Shown here one piece after another: positions 30,383 through 38,613 of a stretch of DNA of 53,030 nucleotides (position 1 is its first letter; the number at the start of each line of letters is the position of its first letter). The notes beneath the pieces were generated by a model that was given only the letters and a program-made list of their open reading frames with translations, was not told where the DNA came from and ran no database searches. Source of the stretch: a virus; IMG/VR virus record IMGVR_UViG_3300025120_000074, positions 1 to 53,030 of that record; one strand, given 5' to 3'. The translations under genes were made by a program, and so were the position numbers.

Positions 30383-32304
30383 ACAACATGTTACCATCAG
30401 ACTACCAAAACTTTATAGCTACATCACGTTATGCACGATGGCTAGACGATGAAGGACGTAGAGAAACGTGGAGTGAAACTGTGTCACGCTACGTAAACTA
30501 TATGCATGACAAGGTTAAGTTCTCTAAGGAAGACAAGTCTGAGATTGAACAGGCTATCTTAGGGCTAGATGTTATGCCAAGCATGAGAGCCTTGATGAGT
30601 GCAGGTACAGCTTTAGAGAGAGACAACACAGCAGGATACAACTGTAGCTACCTACCAGTAGATGACCCTAAGTCTTTTGATGAGGCTATGTACATCCTAC
30701 TGTGTGGTACAGGTGTAGGCTTCTCAGTTGAGCGTCAGTACATTGACAAGCTACCTGAGATACCAGAGAAGATGTTCAAAAGCGACACTACAATAGTTGT
30801 TAAGGACAGCAAGGAAGGTTGGGCTAAGTCACTACGTATGCTGATAGCGTTACTGTACGCAGGAGAGATACCCTCTTACGATGTCAGCAAAGTTAGACCT
30901 GCAGGAGCTAGGCTTAAAACATTTGGTGGCAGAGCCAGTGGTCCTGCACCTCTCGTAGACCTATTCAAGTTTACTATCAACCTGTTCAACAACAATGCAG
31001 GTAAGAAGCTCACAAGCTATGACTGCCACTCTCTTATGTGTAAGATAGGTGAGGTTGTGGTTGTGGGTGGTGTACGTAGGTCAGCTATGATTAGCCTGAG
31101 TAACCTCTCAGACATACGTATGAGACAGGCTAAGTCTGGACAGTGGTGGGATACTGCACCTCACATGGCACTCTCTAACAACTCTGTTAGCTACACAGAC
31201 AAGCCTGACGCAGAGACATTCATGCGTGAGTGGACATCTCTGATTGAATCTAAGTCTGGTGAACGTGGTATCTTCAATAGAGTAGCTGCTAAGAAACAGG
31301 CTGCTAAGAATGGAAGGAGAGATGCTGACCATGAGTTTGGCTGTAACCCCTGTTCAGAAATAATATTACGTCCATACCAATTTTGTAATCTTACTGAGGT
31401 AATCATACGAGCTACAGATACCTTGGCTGACTTAAAACGTAAGGTACGTATAGCTACTATCTTGGGTACAGCACAGGCTACACTCACTAAGTTCCCTTAC
31501 TTGCGTAAGATATGGAGTACAAACACAGAGGAAGAAAGACTACTAGGTGTATCTCTTACAGGTATTATGGACAATCAGTTGACCAATGGCAGACAGGAGT
31601 TCATATCACATGAAGGAAAGTTGAGTACTATACTACCTAGATTAAAACAGGAAGCTGTAGATACAAATAAAGAGTATGCTAAGAAATGGAAGATACCTCA
31701 GTCAGTAGCTATCACCTGTGTTAAACCATCAGGTACAGTGTCACAACTCTGTGACAGTGCGAGTGGCATACATGCTAGACACAGCAACTACTACATCAGG
31801 ACTGTACGTGGTGACAACAAAGACCCACTGACACAGTTTATGATTGACCAAGGTATACCTAGTGAGCCTGACGTAATGAAGCCTGATGCTACTACAGTGT
31901 TTAGTTTTCCTATGCAGTCACCTGAAGGTTCAGTCACACGTAATGACATGACAGCTATCCAACAACTACGAATGTGGATGGCATATCAAGAGCATTGGTG
32001 TGAGCATAAACCTAGCTGTACTGTAACAGTACGTGACCACGAATGGGTAGAGGTAGGTGCATATGTTTACAATCACTTTGATGCAATGTCAGGTGTATCA
32101 TTCTTGCCACACTCTGACCATGTTTATCAACAAGCACCATATCAAGACTGTACTAAAGAAGAGTATGATGTTATGATTAAGTCTACTAACACCAACATAA
32201 ATTGGGATAGACTGATGGACTATGAGAAGGAAGATACTACATCAGGCAGTCAAACTTTTGCTTGTAGTGGTGACACCTGTGAAATTGTAGACATAGGGGC
32301 ATAG
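30379..32304 (+). CDS. nrdJ: Class II (B12-dependent) ribonucleotide reductase
   Basis: This 641-residue adenosylcobalamin-dependent reductase makes dNTPs (or dNDPs) from ribonucleotides. Visible are the N-terminal redox Cys89 ('AGYNCSYLP'), the 'LCGTGVGFSVE' loop, the radical-site motif 'NPCSE' with Cys325, 'KPSGTVSQLCDSASGIH', and the C-terminal pair Cys629/Cys634 ('FACSGDTC') that is re-reduced by the host. No small radical-generating subunit gene lies nearby, as expected for class II. The host must have or import B12. No cobalamin riboswitch box was seen upstream. Confidence 0.93.
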   Translation: MNNMLPSDYQNFIATSRYARWLDDEGRRETWSETVSRYVNYMHDKVKFSKEDKSEIEQAILGLDVMPSMRALMSAGTALERDNTAGYNCSYLPVDDPKSFDEAMYILLCGTGVGFSVERQYIDKLPEIPEKMFKSDTTIVVKDSKEGWAKSLRMLIALLYAGEIPSYDVSKVRPAGARLKTFGGRASGPAPLVDLFKFTINLFNNNAGKKLTSYDCHSLMCKIGEVVVVGGVRRSAMISLSNLSDIRMRQAKSGQWWDTAPHMALSNNSVSYTDKPDAETFMREWTSLIESKSGERGIFNRVAAKKQAAKNGRRDADHEFGCNPCSEIILRPYQFCNLTEVIIRATDTLADLKRKVRIATILGTAQATLTKFPYLRKIWSTNTEEERLLGVSLTGIMDNQLTNGRQEFISHEGKLSTILPRLKQEAVDTNKEYAKKWKIPQSVAITCVKPSGTVSQLCDSASGIHARHSNYYIRTVRGDNKDPLTQFMIDQGIPSEPDVMKPDATTVFSFPMQSPEGSVTRNDMTAIQQLRMWMAYQEHWCEHKPSCTVTVRDHEWVEVGAYVYNHFDAMSGVSFLPHSDHVYQQAPYQDCTKEEYDVMIKSTNTNINWDRLMDYEKEDTTSGSQTFACSGDTCEIVDIGA

Positions 32305-32305
32305 T

Positions 32306-32677
32306 ATGACAGTATTTAAGTGGGGGATAGAGATGTGTTCCATGTGTGGTTATCTTCTTGATGACAACATGGAATGCCCTGAGTGTGAAATATGTAATGG
32401 AGATAAAATGAATAAGCAAATGACAGCAGAGAATGTATTTAAAACTAACAACTTTGACACAGTAACGAAACCAATTCACTACAATCAGAGTGGCATAGAG
32501 TGTATTGATGCTATCAATGCAATGACTAACACAATGAATGGTACGTCAGCTTACATGGCAGGTAATGTCTTGAAGTATGTATGGAGACATGAGTATAAGA
32601 ATGGACTAGAAGATTTGGAGAAGGCACAAGTGTACTTGGGGTGGTTGATAGAGAACTACAAGAAGGTACACAAGTAG
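32306..32677 (+). CDS. DUF3310 protein with N-terminal cysteine cluster
   Basis: The C-terminal 75 residues match the DUF3310 nucleotide-kinase-like phage domain: 'KPIHYNQSGIECIDAINAM', 'GNVLKYVWRHEYKNGLEDL' and 'AQVYLGWLIENYKK'. The N-terminus adds 'CSMCGYLLDDNMECPECEIC', five cysteines that could bind zinc, which is unusual for this short family. A second start at 32333 (after GGGGGATAG) is possible. It is the last gene of the rightward unit. The family's biochemical function is not known to me. Confidence 0.8.
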   Translation: MTVFKWGIEMCSMCGYLLDDNMECPECEICNGDKMNKQMTAENVFKTNNFDTVTKPIHYNQSGIECIDAINAMTNTMNGTSAYMAGNVLKYVWRHEYKNGLEDLEKAQVYLGWLIENYKKVHK

Positions 32678-32691
32678 TTAGTCTATTGTGT
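32668..32691. terminator. Bidirectional hairpin terminator at the convergence point
   Basis: ACACAA-(G)-TAG (32668-32677) pairs with CTATTGTGT (32683-32691): nine base pairs, one bulge and a TTAGT loop. The stem contains both stop codons, TAG of the DUF3310 gene and, on the other strand, TAG of the giant virion gene, which pair with each other. It is the only place where the two transcription units meet head-on. Confidence 0.65.
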
Positions 32692-35600
32692 TGCTATATT
32701 TTGCAAACCTAAACTAATTGTTTCATATTCTTTCATATAATAAAGTATATTTTGTAGTACTTGTACAGCATCTTCTCTTTTTAGAATAGCATCCATATCA
32801 TCTTCAAGACCTAGAAACTTAAGTGCAAAATCTCTTTTTACTTTTGAACCCTTAGTCACATCCCTAAGTAAACTGAGACTTGGTGGTGTTTGTGCATTTA
32901 ATATTTCTAAAGTTCTTTTCTTTAATTCTTCCTTAAGCCCACCCTTACCAAGTATAATTTCTCTCTTCTGATCTAAATCTAATTTACCAAAAGTAGGATA
33001 CTTTTTTAAAGTTTCTATAGCTAACTCTTCAAAGATGGGTGCAGCTATAGTATTCATAGCATTTTTTACTCTAGCATCTCCTTGCCAGTTAATAAAATCC
33101 CAAGTCTTTAAACCTATTTGATTTAATAAAACTTTTCCATACGTTAATTTTTGAGAGTTTCTTGAACCTAAAAACTTTGCTAAGTCAGGACGATACTCTG
33201 TACCTGAAGTAATACTTCCTTTAAGTTCAGGTTTTTCATACATCTCTGAGTAAGGTATCTCCATATCAAATATGTTAAGTCTATCCTCTGGTATTAGACC
33301 CTCTATATATTTTGTAGCAGTGTTATAATTAATTGCACCCTGTTTTAAATCAAAGTTTGTATGATTACCATTTAAAACATTTGCAACTGTACTAGCAGGT
33401 TCAAATCCTCTTGATGCACCTTGAGCAATTCTAGCAAAAAGAATTGGAAGTCTATCTAAAAGAAATTCTGTTCCACTATCTACCCTACCATCTGCAATAT
33501 CTTTCATCGTAGTACCTAGTGCTTTATATAATCTATCTACCTGTCGTATAGCTGATCCACCTAATTGTAATCCTAGTTCTTCAACTAACTCAAAGGGTAT
33601 GTTTTTAGGATTAAAATTTTGTGCAAAGTATTCTTCGTAATCAGCTACAGTATTTAACTTACTTAAATCTTGTTTTAAATTTCTACCATCTCCAGATAAA
33701 CCATGTGCAATCATCTGTGCAATCAACTGTCCTTGATTTATATTCCAATCAAATTGAGAATCATCTAAACTACCATCTGGTCTAATATTTTCATTATAAG
33801 CTCTACCCTCAGTAACTTTATTTATAGCAGAGTTTGTACCCACAACAGTAAATAAACCAACTGTACCCCAACCTGCCATAGTTTTTCCTATAACTGCTGT
33901 AGCTTCTTGTGTTACAGGGTCTAACTTTTTTCTTAATGCTTTGTGAGACATGTATCTTATAGCTTGTATACCTGATGTATCTGCAAAGGTAGCAAGAACA
34001 GTATTCATAAAACTTCCAAAGGGTATCCCAAAACCTACAACTGTTTTATTAGTAGCATATTCTAAACCTTTAGCTAGTTCTAACATTATAGTCGAACCAT
34101 GTTTAGTTTTTAGTGTACTCCAATTAACAGAAGCAGTTTGCATTTTTGTTCTGTGAGCACTTTTTTCTAACAACTGCATAAATTTTGGTGTCATCATTTC
34201 TACAGCAATATCATCTCTGTCAAAAAATTTTGAAGGAGAAACTCCATATGTCTTCATAATATTAGAGTTTACATTATTACCAAAAGCCCATAGTTTAGTT
34301 AGCTCATCTTGAAGTCTAACTAAGGCTACAGTTTGCATGAGTTTAGTACCGCCATCTACTATATTAATAAATGTATCTTCACCTGGAAATAACTTAGATT
34401 TGTCATCCATGTTATACAATGTTTTAGAATCAAAAGCACCACCATCTCCACTTATGTCTCTAAACAACTGTCTTTTAAAGTGTGGAATTCTTTCTAGTAT
34501 ATCTCTAGAAAACTTTATTTCTAAGTCTGGTGTAAAAACAGAAACACCTCTTCTTATAGCACCAAGAAAATTACCATACATTTGATTGTGATAATATTCT
34601 GGTGCTTTTACACCATCAATTATTTTGTTAGGGTCAAATGTTTTATAAAAAAGTGACTGACTCATATTTAAAACAGAGGTATTAATTTCTGAAGCTGCAT
34701 CTAATATAGTAAGAGCTTTAAAACCTTTTATGTTTGAACCTGTTGTTGCAGGGTGAGAGGTTAGTAATCTTTTAAATATTGATAAAGCCCACTGCATTCT
34801 TGCAGGACTAGTATCTAAACCACCGTCATTTAGTAATACCTTTAAAGCATCTTCTGGATCACCTATTTGAGTATTTAATTTAAAGAAAGCTTGAGAAGAT
34901 ATGTTTTGAATTGCACCTGCTTCAGATGCTGTTGATATAAATCGAGCACCCATTCTTTTAGCGAGAGTTCCTTTTGTATCTTTTTGTGTTAGTCTAAGTG
35001 GTCTGCCAGTTTTATCTTCAAACTTCTTAACAATCCTTTCAAGTACTTCTTCTGGTAGATATTCAATAGTTTCTGCTAAAATACCACTTACTTTTTTATC
35101 TTGTAACATCTCTTTATGAAATAAAAATCCTGCTTCTTGTAATACAGAAACATAACCTTTAGTAATAACTTTACCTTTTTCATCTACGGTGTCAGTAAAA
35201 AATTCTTTAAAAAATCTTTTAGTGTTTATTAAATCTAATTCAAAAGGGTCATATGATTTTTCATTTTTTAATAATACAATAGCTTTTTCTTTTGCTTCTT
35301 CCCAACTCTTTAATTTAGATGGATCACCTACAATATTACCAAAGTTTTCATCTACATATTTAATCATTTGTGGGATAAACGGCTTAACCTTATCGTCTAT
35401 AAGTTGTTTAGCTTTTTTACCACTTACTTTTATCTTATTGTCTATATCAACATAACCTAGCCAACTATCTTTTAAACCATCTGATCTTCTTAATTCCTTA
35501 AGACTTTGATTAGTTGCTATGTATGCAGGTATAACCATAGTCGCTAAGGCAGATAACATTACTCTACTCTTATCAATTTCTTTTTGATTACCTACATTAA

Positions 35601-36708
35601 TTAATTGTGATTGCTCTCCAATATCTAAAGCAATATTCATAACTAAGTCTGGTAGAGAATAAGTACCTGCTGCTAAGATAGACTCTCTTCTACCTACAGA
35701 TTTTAAAACATTTTGCCTAGCAACTTTTACAGGTACTCCCTTAGTTAACATAGTTTTATAGTAACCCTGCATTAACTTTGTTACACCTGCAGCAGCAGCT
35801 TTTTGTCCTGCTCCAAAGAGTACTTTACCTACTCCAAGAGTTACTATATTAAGAGGATCATGTACAGCAGACCTACTATAATCCCAGAGTGCATCTCCCA
35901 TTTCTCCCCAAGAACCACGACCAGTTATAGCATTATCCATTTTAGACCAGAGATGATAAGCTCCACCCATCTGACCTTTTTCTTTTTCATCAGCGTATAA
36001 ACCTGCAATAAGTTCATTAGCTACAGTCACAGAGTTTAATGAATTAAAAAGTCTCATCCAATTTTTATAATTTTCATAGAGTTCTTCTTTACCCATGTTT
36101 GCATAGTCTCTACTATTACCACCCATAGGAGCACCTGCTAATGCAGTTGTATACCCTGCAAGTTTACTTACTAGTGTAGGAGAAAATCTAGCCTGTAATC
36201 CTGAACGTATAGTCTCTACAAAAACTTCATCATTAAGTAAATCTTCTTTAGTCAAAGTGCCTTGATAATAATCTTCTTGAATTAAAGGTCTATCAACAAT
36301 AGGATCACCTACTTCAATGTCACTACCTCTAATATTTACAGTTTCTGCTGTACCCCTACCACTGAATGCACGACTTCTTGCTTTATTATTTATGTACTCT
36401 GGTAAATTTATTACATTATTTTTACTGCCTATAGTAGTTAAAGAAGGTGCATTTATAGGTACTATATTACTAAAGTCAATATTACCTACAGGTATATTAC
36501 TAGTATCTATTACTCCACCATAATCAATAGGGGGTGGAGCAGAGTTTTTTAAATAGTCAGTAATGACACCAGTAGGATAATCTTTTTTAATCTCAGGTGC
36601 ATCCACTATAAAATCTGAAGTAGGTTCAATAACAACTTCTTCATTGTCAATAACAAACTCTTCTACATTATTTAAATTAATATTACCTACAGGATAATTC
36701 TCTGCCAT
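32683..36708 (-). CDS. Giant internal virion (ejection) protein
   Basis: This 1341-residue protein, the largest product, is in the place where T7-like phages keep gp15/gp16-type internal core proteins, which are ejected with the DNA and form a channel across the envelope. Helical regions alternate with short hydrophobic stretches (for example 'LSALATMVIPAYIAT' and 'GWGTVGLFTVVGTNSAI'). I see no lysozyme or transglycosylase motif. The N-terminal 130 residues contain repeated 'YPVGNINL / IPVGNIDF / YPTGVITD' blocks. It is the last gene of the leftward virion unit. Role is inferred from size and context. Confidence 0.65.
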   Translation of the reverse strand: MAENYPVGNINLNNVEEFVIDNEEVVIEPTSDFIVDAPEIKKDYPTGVITDYLKNSAPPPIDYGGVIDTSNIPVGNIDFSNIVPINAPSLTTIGSKNNVINLPEYINNKARSRAFSGRGTAETVNIRGSDIEVGDPIVDRPLIQEDYYQGTLTKEDLLNDEVFVETIRSGLQARFSPTLVSKLAGYTTALAGAPMGGNSRDYANMGKEELYENYKNWMRLFNSLNSVTVANELIAGLYADEKEKGQMGGAYHLWSKMDNAITGRGSWGEMGDALWDYSRSAVHDPLNIVTLGVGKVLFGAGQKAAAAGVTKLMQGYYKTMLTKGVPVKVARQNVLKSVGRRESILAAGTYSLPDLVMNIALDIGEQSQLINVGNQKEIDKSRVMLSALATMVIPAYIATNQSLKELRRSDGLKDSWLGYVDIDNKIKVSGKKAKQLIDDKVKPFIPQMIKYVDENFGNIVGDPSKLKSWEEAKEKAIVLLKNEKSYDPFELDLINTKRFFKEFFTDTVDEKGKVITKGYVSVLQEAGFLFHKEMLQDKKVSGILAETIEYLPEEVLERIVKKFEDKTGRPLRLTQKDTKGTLAKRMGARFISTASEAGAIQNISSQAFFKLNTQIGDPEDALKVLLNDGGLDTSPARMQWALSIFKRLLTSHPATTGSNIKGFKALTILDAASEINTSVLNMSQSLFYKTFDPNKIIDGVKAPEYYHNQMYGNFLGAIRRGVSVFTPDLEIKFSRDILERIPHFKRQLFRDISGDGGAFDSKTLYNMDDKSKLFPGEDTFINIVDGGTKLMQTVALVRLQDELTKLWAFGNNVNSNIMKTYGVSPSKFFDRDDIAVEMMTPKFMQLLEKSAHRTKMQTASVNWSTLKTKHGSTIMLELAKGLEYATNKTVVGFGIPFGSFMNTVLATFADTSGIQAIRYMSHKALRKKLDPVTQEATAVIGKTMAGWGTVGLFTVVGTNSAINKVTEGRAYNENIRPDGSLDDSQFDWNINQGQLIAQMIAHGLSGDGRNLKQDLSKLNTVADYEEYFAQNFNPKNIPFELVEELGLQLGGSAIRQVDRLYKALGTTMKDIADGRVDSGTEFLLDRLPILFARIAQGASRGFEPASTVANVLNGNHTNFDLKQGAINYNTATKYIEGLIPEDRLNIFDMEIPYSEMYEKPELKGSITSGTEYRPDLAKFLGSRNSQKLTYGKVLLNQIGLKTWDFINWQGDARVKNAMNTIAAPIFEELAIETLKKYPTFGKLDLDQKREIILGKGGLKEELKKRTLEILNAQTPPSLSLLRDVTKGSKVKRDFALKFLGLEDDMDAILKREDAVQVLQNILYYMKEYETISLGLQNIATQ

Positions 36709-36723
36709 ATAATTTACCTTCTA

Positions 36724-37863
36724 TTATCTATTAAAAGCAGGTGTTGTAAATACAGTATTACCATCATCATCTGCTTGAGATTCAGGAACTCTAACTCGTT
36801 GACCTTCTCTAACCATACCTATCTTATATAGATACTCTAAAAATGATAAGCTTGGTACAAATAATATAGCATCGGGTATTGTTAAATTTATATCAGGGTT
36901 TGTATTTGGGAATTTAAATTGAGAAAACGCTTGTTTCTGTTGTTCATAAAAACTATCTGTGCCATAAAGTTCATATACAAGTTTATTACCTTTTTGAACA
37001 GTACCAATATTTTTAATCTGTAAATTTCTTTTACGCATCCAAGCTTCTAGTTCGTTTTCTGCATCAGAAAAAGGTTTACCTTCTCTTCTTTTTCTTTCAA
37101 AACTTGCTAAAGTATTACCTATCATATTTGATTCATAATCAATTCTATTTTCAATTTGATTAAAAATATTTGTTTTTATTTGATTAAGTTTCTCTGGACC
37201 TATTAGTGGTCTCTTAGGATTAACAGTACCTATATTTATCATAGTAGTTATTTTATTAAATAAACTAGAATCTTCTAATTGTTTTCTAACTTTATCTCCT
37301 GCTGTTCCAACTAAAGAATCTACAAGTCCTTGTACACCACTAAAGTCTAGTTCAACTTCATTAGTAACTAATTTATTTAAAATATCTGTTATTTGATTTG
37401 TATTAAGAACATAGTCTCCAGTATTTTTAATATTAGCTGCTTCTAAAGTTCTAATAAAATCATGTAAAGTTTTCCCTGTATCTTTATGTAAATTTGTTTT
37501 TGCTAATAGTTCTGCAGCTTTAGGTTTAAAGTCTTCGTATTCGTTTAGTATTATACCAAAATATTCTTTGTTTGTTTTTAGATCAGTACTAGTACCAGTT
37601 CCAGTTCCAGTTCCAGTTCCAGTTCCAGTTCTAGTACCAGTATTGCTAATAAGACCTGCTTTTCTTAGTTCTCCAAGAGCATCTACTACATTTTTATTTG
37701 TTTGATAATCTATAGTTTGTTCTAGAGTTTTTAACTGAAGATCATAAGTTTTTTGTTTAAACTCTGAAGCTTCTTCCTGTAACTTAAAGGCTTGGTCATA
37801 TCTTTCCTGTTCCTTAAGTTCCTTAGAGTAGTCTTCTAATCCTTGCCATCTAAACCATCCCAT
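36724..37863 (-). CDS. Virion protein with Gly-Thr repeat linker
   Basis: This 379-residue protein has a charged helical N-terminus ('EYSKELKEQERYDQ'-like), a Gly-Thr dipeptide repeat near residues 74-92 encoded by a hexamer repeat, and a helical body. It overlaps the upstream gene by a base. It is probably an internal or neck virion component. The repeat likely acts as a flexible linker whose length can vary by slippage. No family is recognised. Confidence 0.6.
   Translation of the reverse strand: MGWFRWQGLEDYSKELKEQERYDQAFKLQEEASEFKQKTYDLQLKTLEQTIDYQTNKNVVDALGELRKAGLISNTGTRTGTGTGTGTGTGTSTDLKTNKEYFGIILNEYEDFKPKAAELLAKTNLHKDTGKTLHDFIRTLEAANIKNTGDYVLNTNQITDILNKLVTNEVELDFSGVQGLVDSLVGTAGDKVRKQLEDSSLFNKITTMINIGTVNPKRPLIGPEKLNQIKTNIFNQIENRIDYESNMIGNTLASFERKRREGKPFSDAENELEAWMRKRNLQIKNIGTVQKGNKLVYELYGTDSFYEQQKQAFSQFKFPNTNPDINLTIPDAILFVPSLSFLEYLYKIGMVREGQRVRVPESQADDDGNTVFTTPAFNR
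37585..37644. repeat. Hexanucleotide microsatellite (AGTTCC)n
   Basis: Ten consecutive six-base units of AGTTCC type, five of them identical (37597-37626), lie in frame within the gene at 36724-37863 and encode alternating Gly and Thr. Copy-number change would keep the frame. Confidence 0.85.
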
Positions 37864-38399
37864 TAAACTACCCTTTCCATTAAGCCTTGTTCTTTTGGTA
37901 ATGGTTCTTCTGCTACAACAGGCTCTTCTAATTGAGTAACTTCTGTTTCTTCTGTAGGTGTATCATAATTTACATTACCACTAGCAATATCTTTTTGTAC
38001 TTCTCTTATTATTTTTTGAGCCTCTGCACTAATTCTAGATTTCTTTATTATATCTTTTTCTTTTCTATTATCTATCCCCTCATCATACTCTATACCTGCA
38101 GCTTCAACAAGACCTTTTATTGCTTCATGCAATACAGGAGCTATGATTATACTTATATCAATAGAATGTAAACCTTCTGCTACAGCACTTCTAAGTAAAC
38201 CCTCATTTAAAGTTTTTATATCTACACCCTGTTGAACAAAATGTATGATATCTTCTACAGCATCTGGATCATTTAAATTTTGTAAGTGTATTTTTAAAGC
38301 TTCTTCAGGGTCTGAAGTTTGTGGGGGTCTTTCATAAGCAGCACCTTTAGGGGGAGCAGTTAAAGATTGACCTGGGATAGGACGATCAAACTGAGCCAT
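37863..38399 (-). CDS. Virion-region protein of unknown function (178 aa)
   Basis: This acidic, mostly helical protein begins 'MAQFDRPIPGQSLTAPPKG' and ends in a Glu/Pro-rich tail ('TEETEVTQLEEPVVAEEPLP'). The middle has 'AVAEGLHSIDISIIIAPVLH', a helical hydrophobic segment. It overlaps both neighbours by a few bases. It may be a chaperone or an internal virion component. No family is recognised. Confidence 0.6.
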   Translation of the reverse strand: MAQFDRPIPGQSLTAPPKGAAYERPPQTSDPEEALKIHLQNLNDPDAVEDIIHFVQQGVDIKTLNEGLLRSAVAEGLHSIDISIIIAPVLHEAIKGLVEAAGIEYDEGIDNRKEKDIIKKSRISAEAQKIIREVQKDIASGNVNYDTPTEETEVTQLEEPVVAEEPLPKEQGLMERVV

Positions 38400-38610
38400 C
38401 TAACATCTCCTTTAGTTTTAAATTTTTTCTTACAACATTTGTAAAAGCGTCCTGTTGAAATGTATCAAGACTAGGTTTTTCTTCTACCTTTTCTTTTTTA
38501 TTAGGTTTATTAAACAAAGAATCTTTAGGTGGTGTAGGAGTTGTTTTATTTAAGTACTCCCCACTCCTCAATTCTAACAATCTTTTTTCGTACTGTAAAG
38601 ACATTACCAT
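38386..38610 (-). CDS. Small charged protein (74 aa)
   Basis: The protein is Lys/Glu-rich with a Pro/Lys linker ('PTPPKDSLFNKPNKKEKVEE') and a C-terminal helix. It lies between two virion genes, overlapping the downstream one by 14 bases. Function is unknown; an assembly accessory is possible. Confidence 0.55.
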   Translation of the reverse strand: MVMSLQYEKRLLELRSGEYLNKTTPTPPKDSLFNKPNKKEKVEEKPSLDTFQQDAFTNVVRKNLKLKEMLDGSV

Positions 38611-38613
38611 TTT

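Noticed and set aside
30330-30400. Cobalamin riboswitch before nrdJ
   Set aside because: The region is coding (end of MazG) and I find no B12-box-like sequence.
37585-37644. Short-repeat array as CRISPR
   Set aside because: Units are six bases with no spacers and are in frame in a gene; it is a microsatellite.
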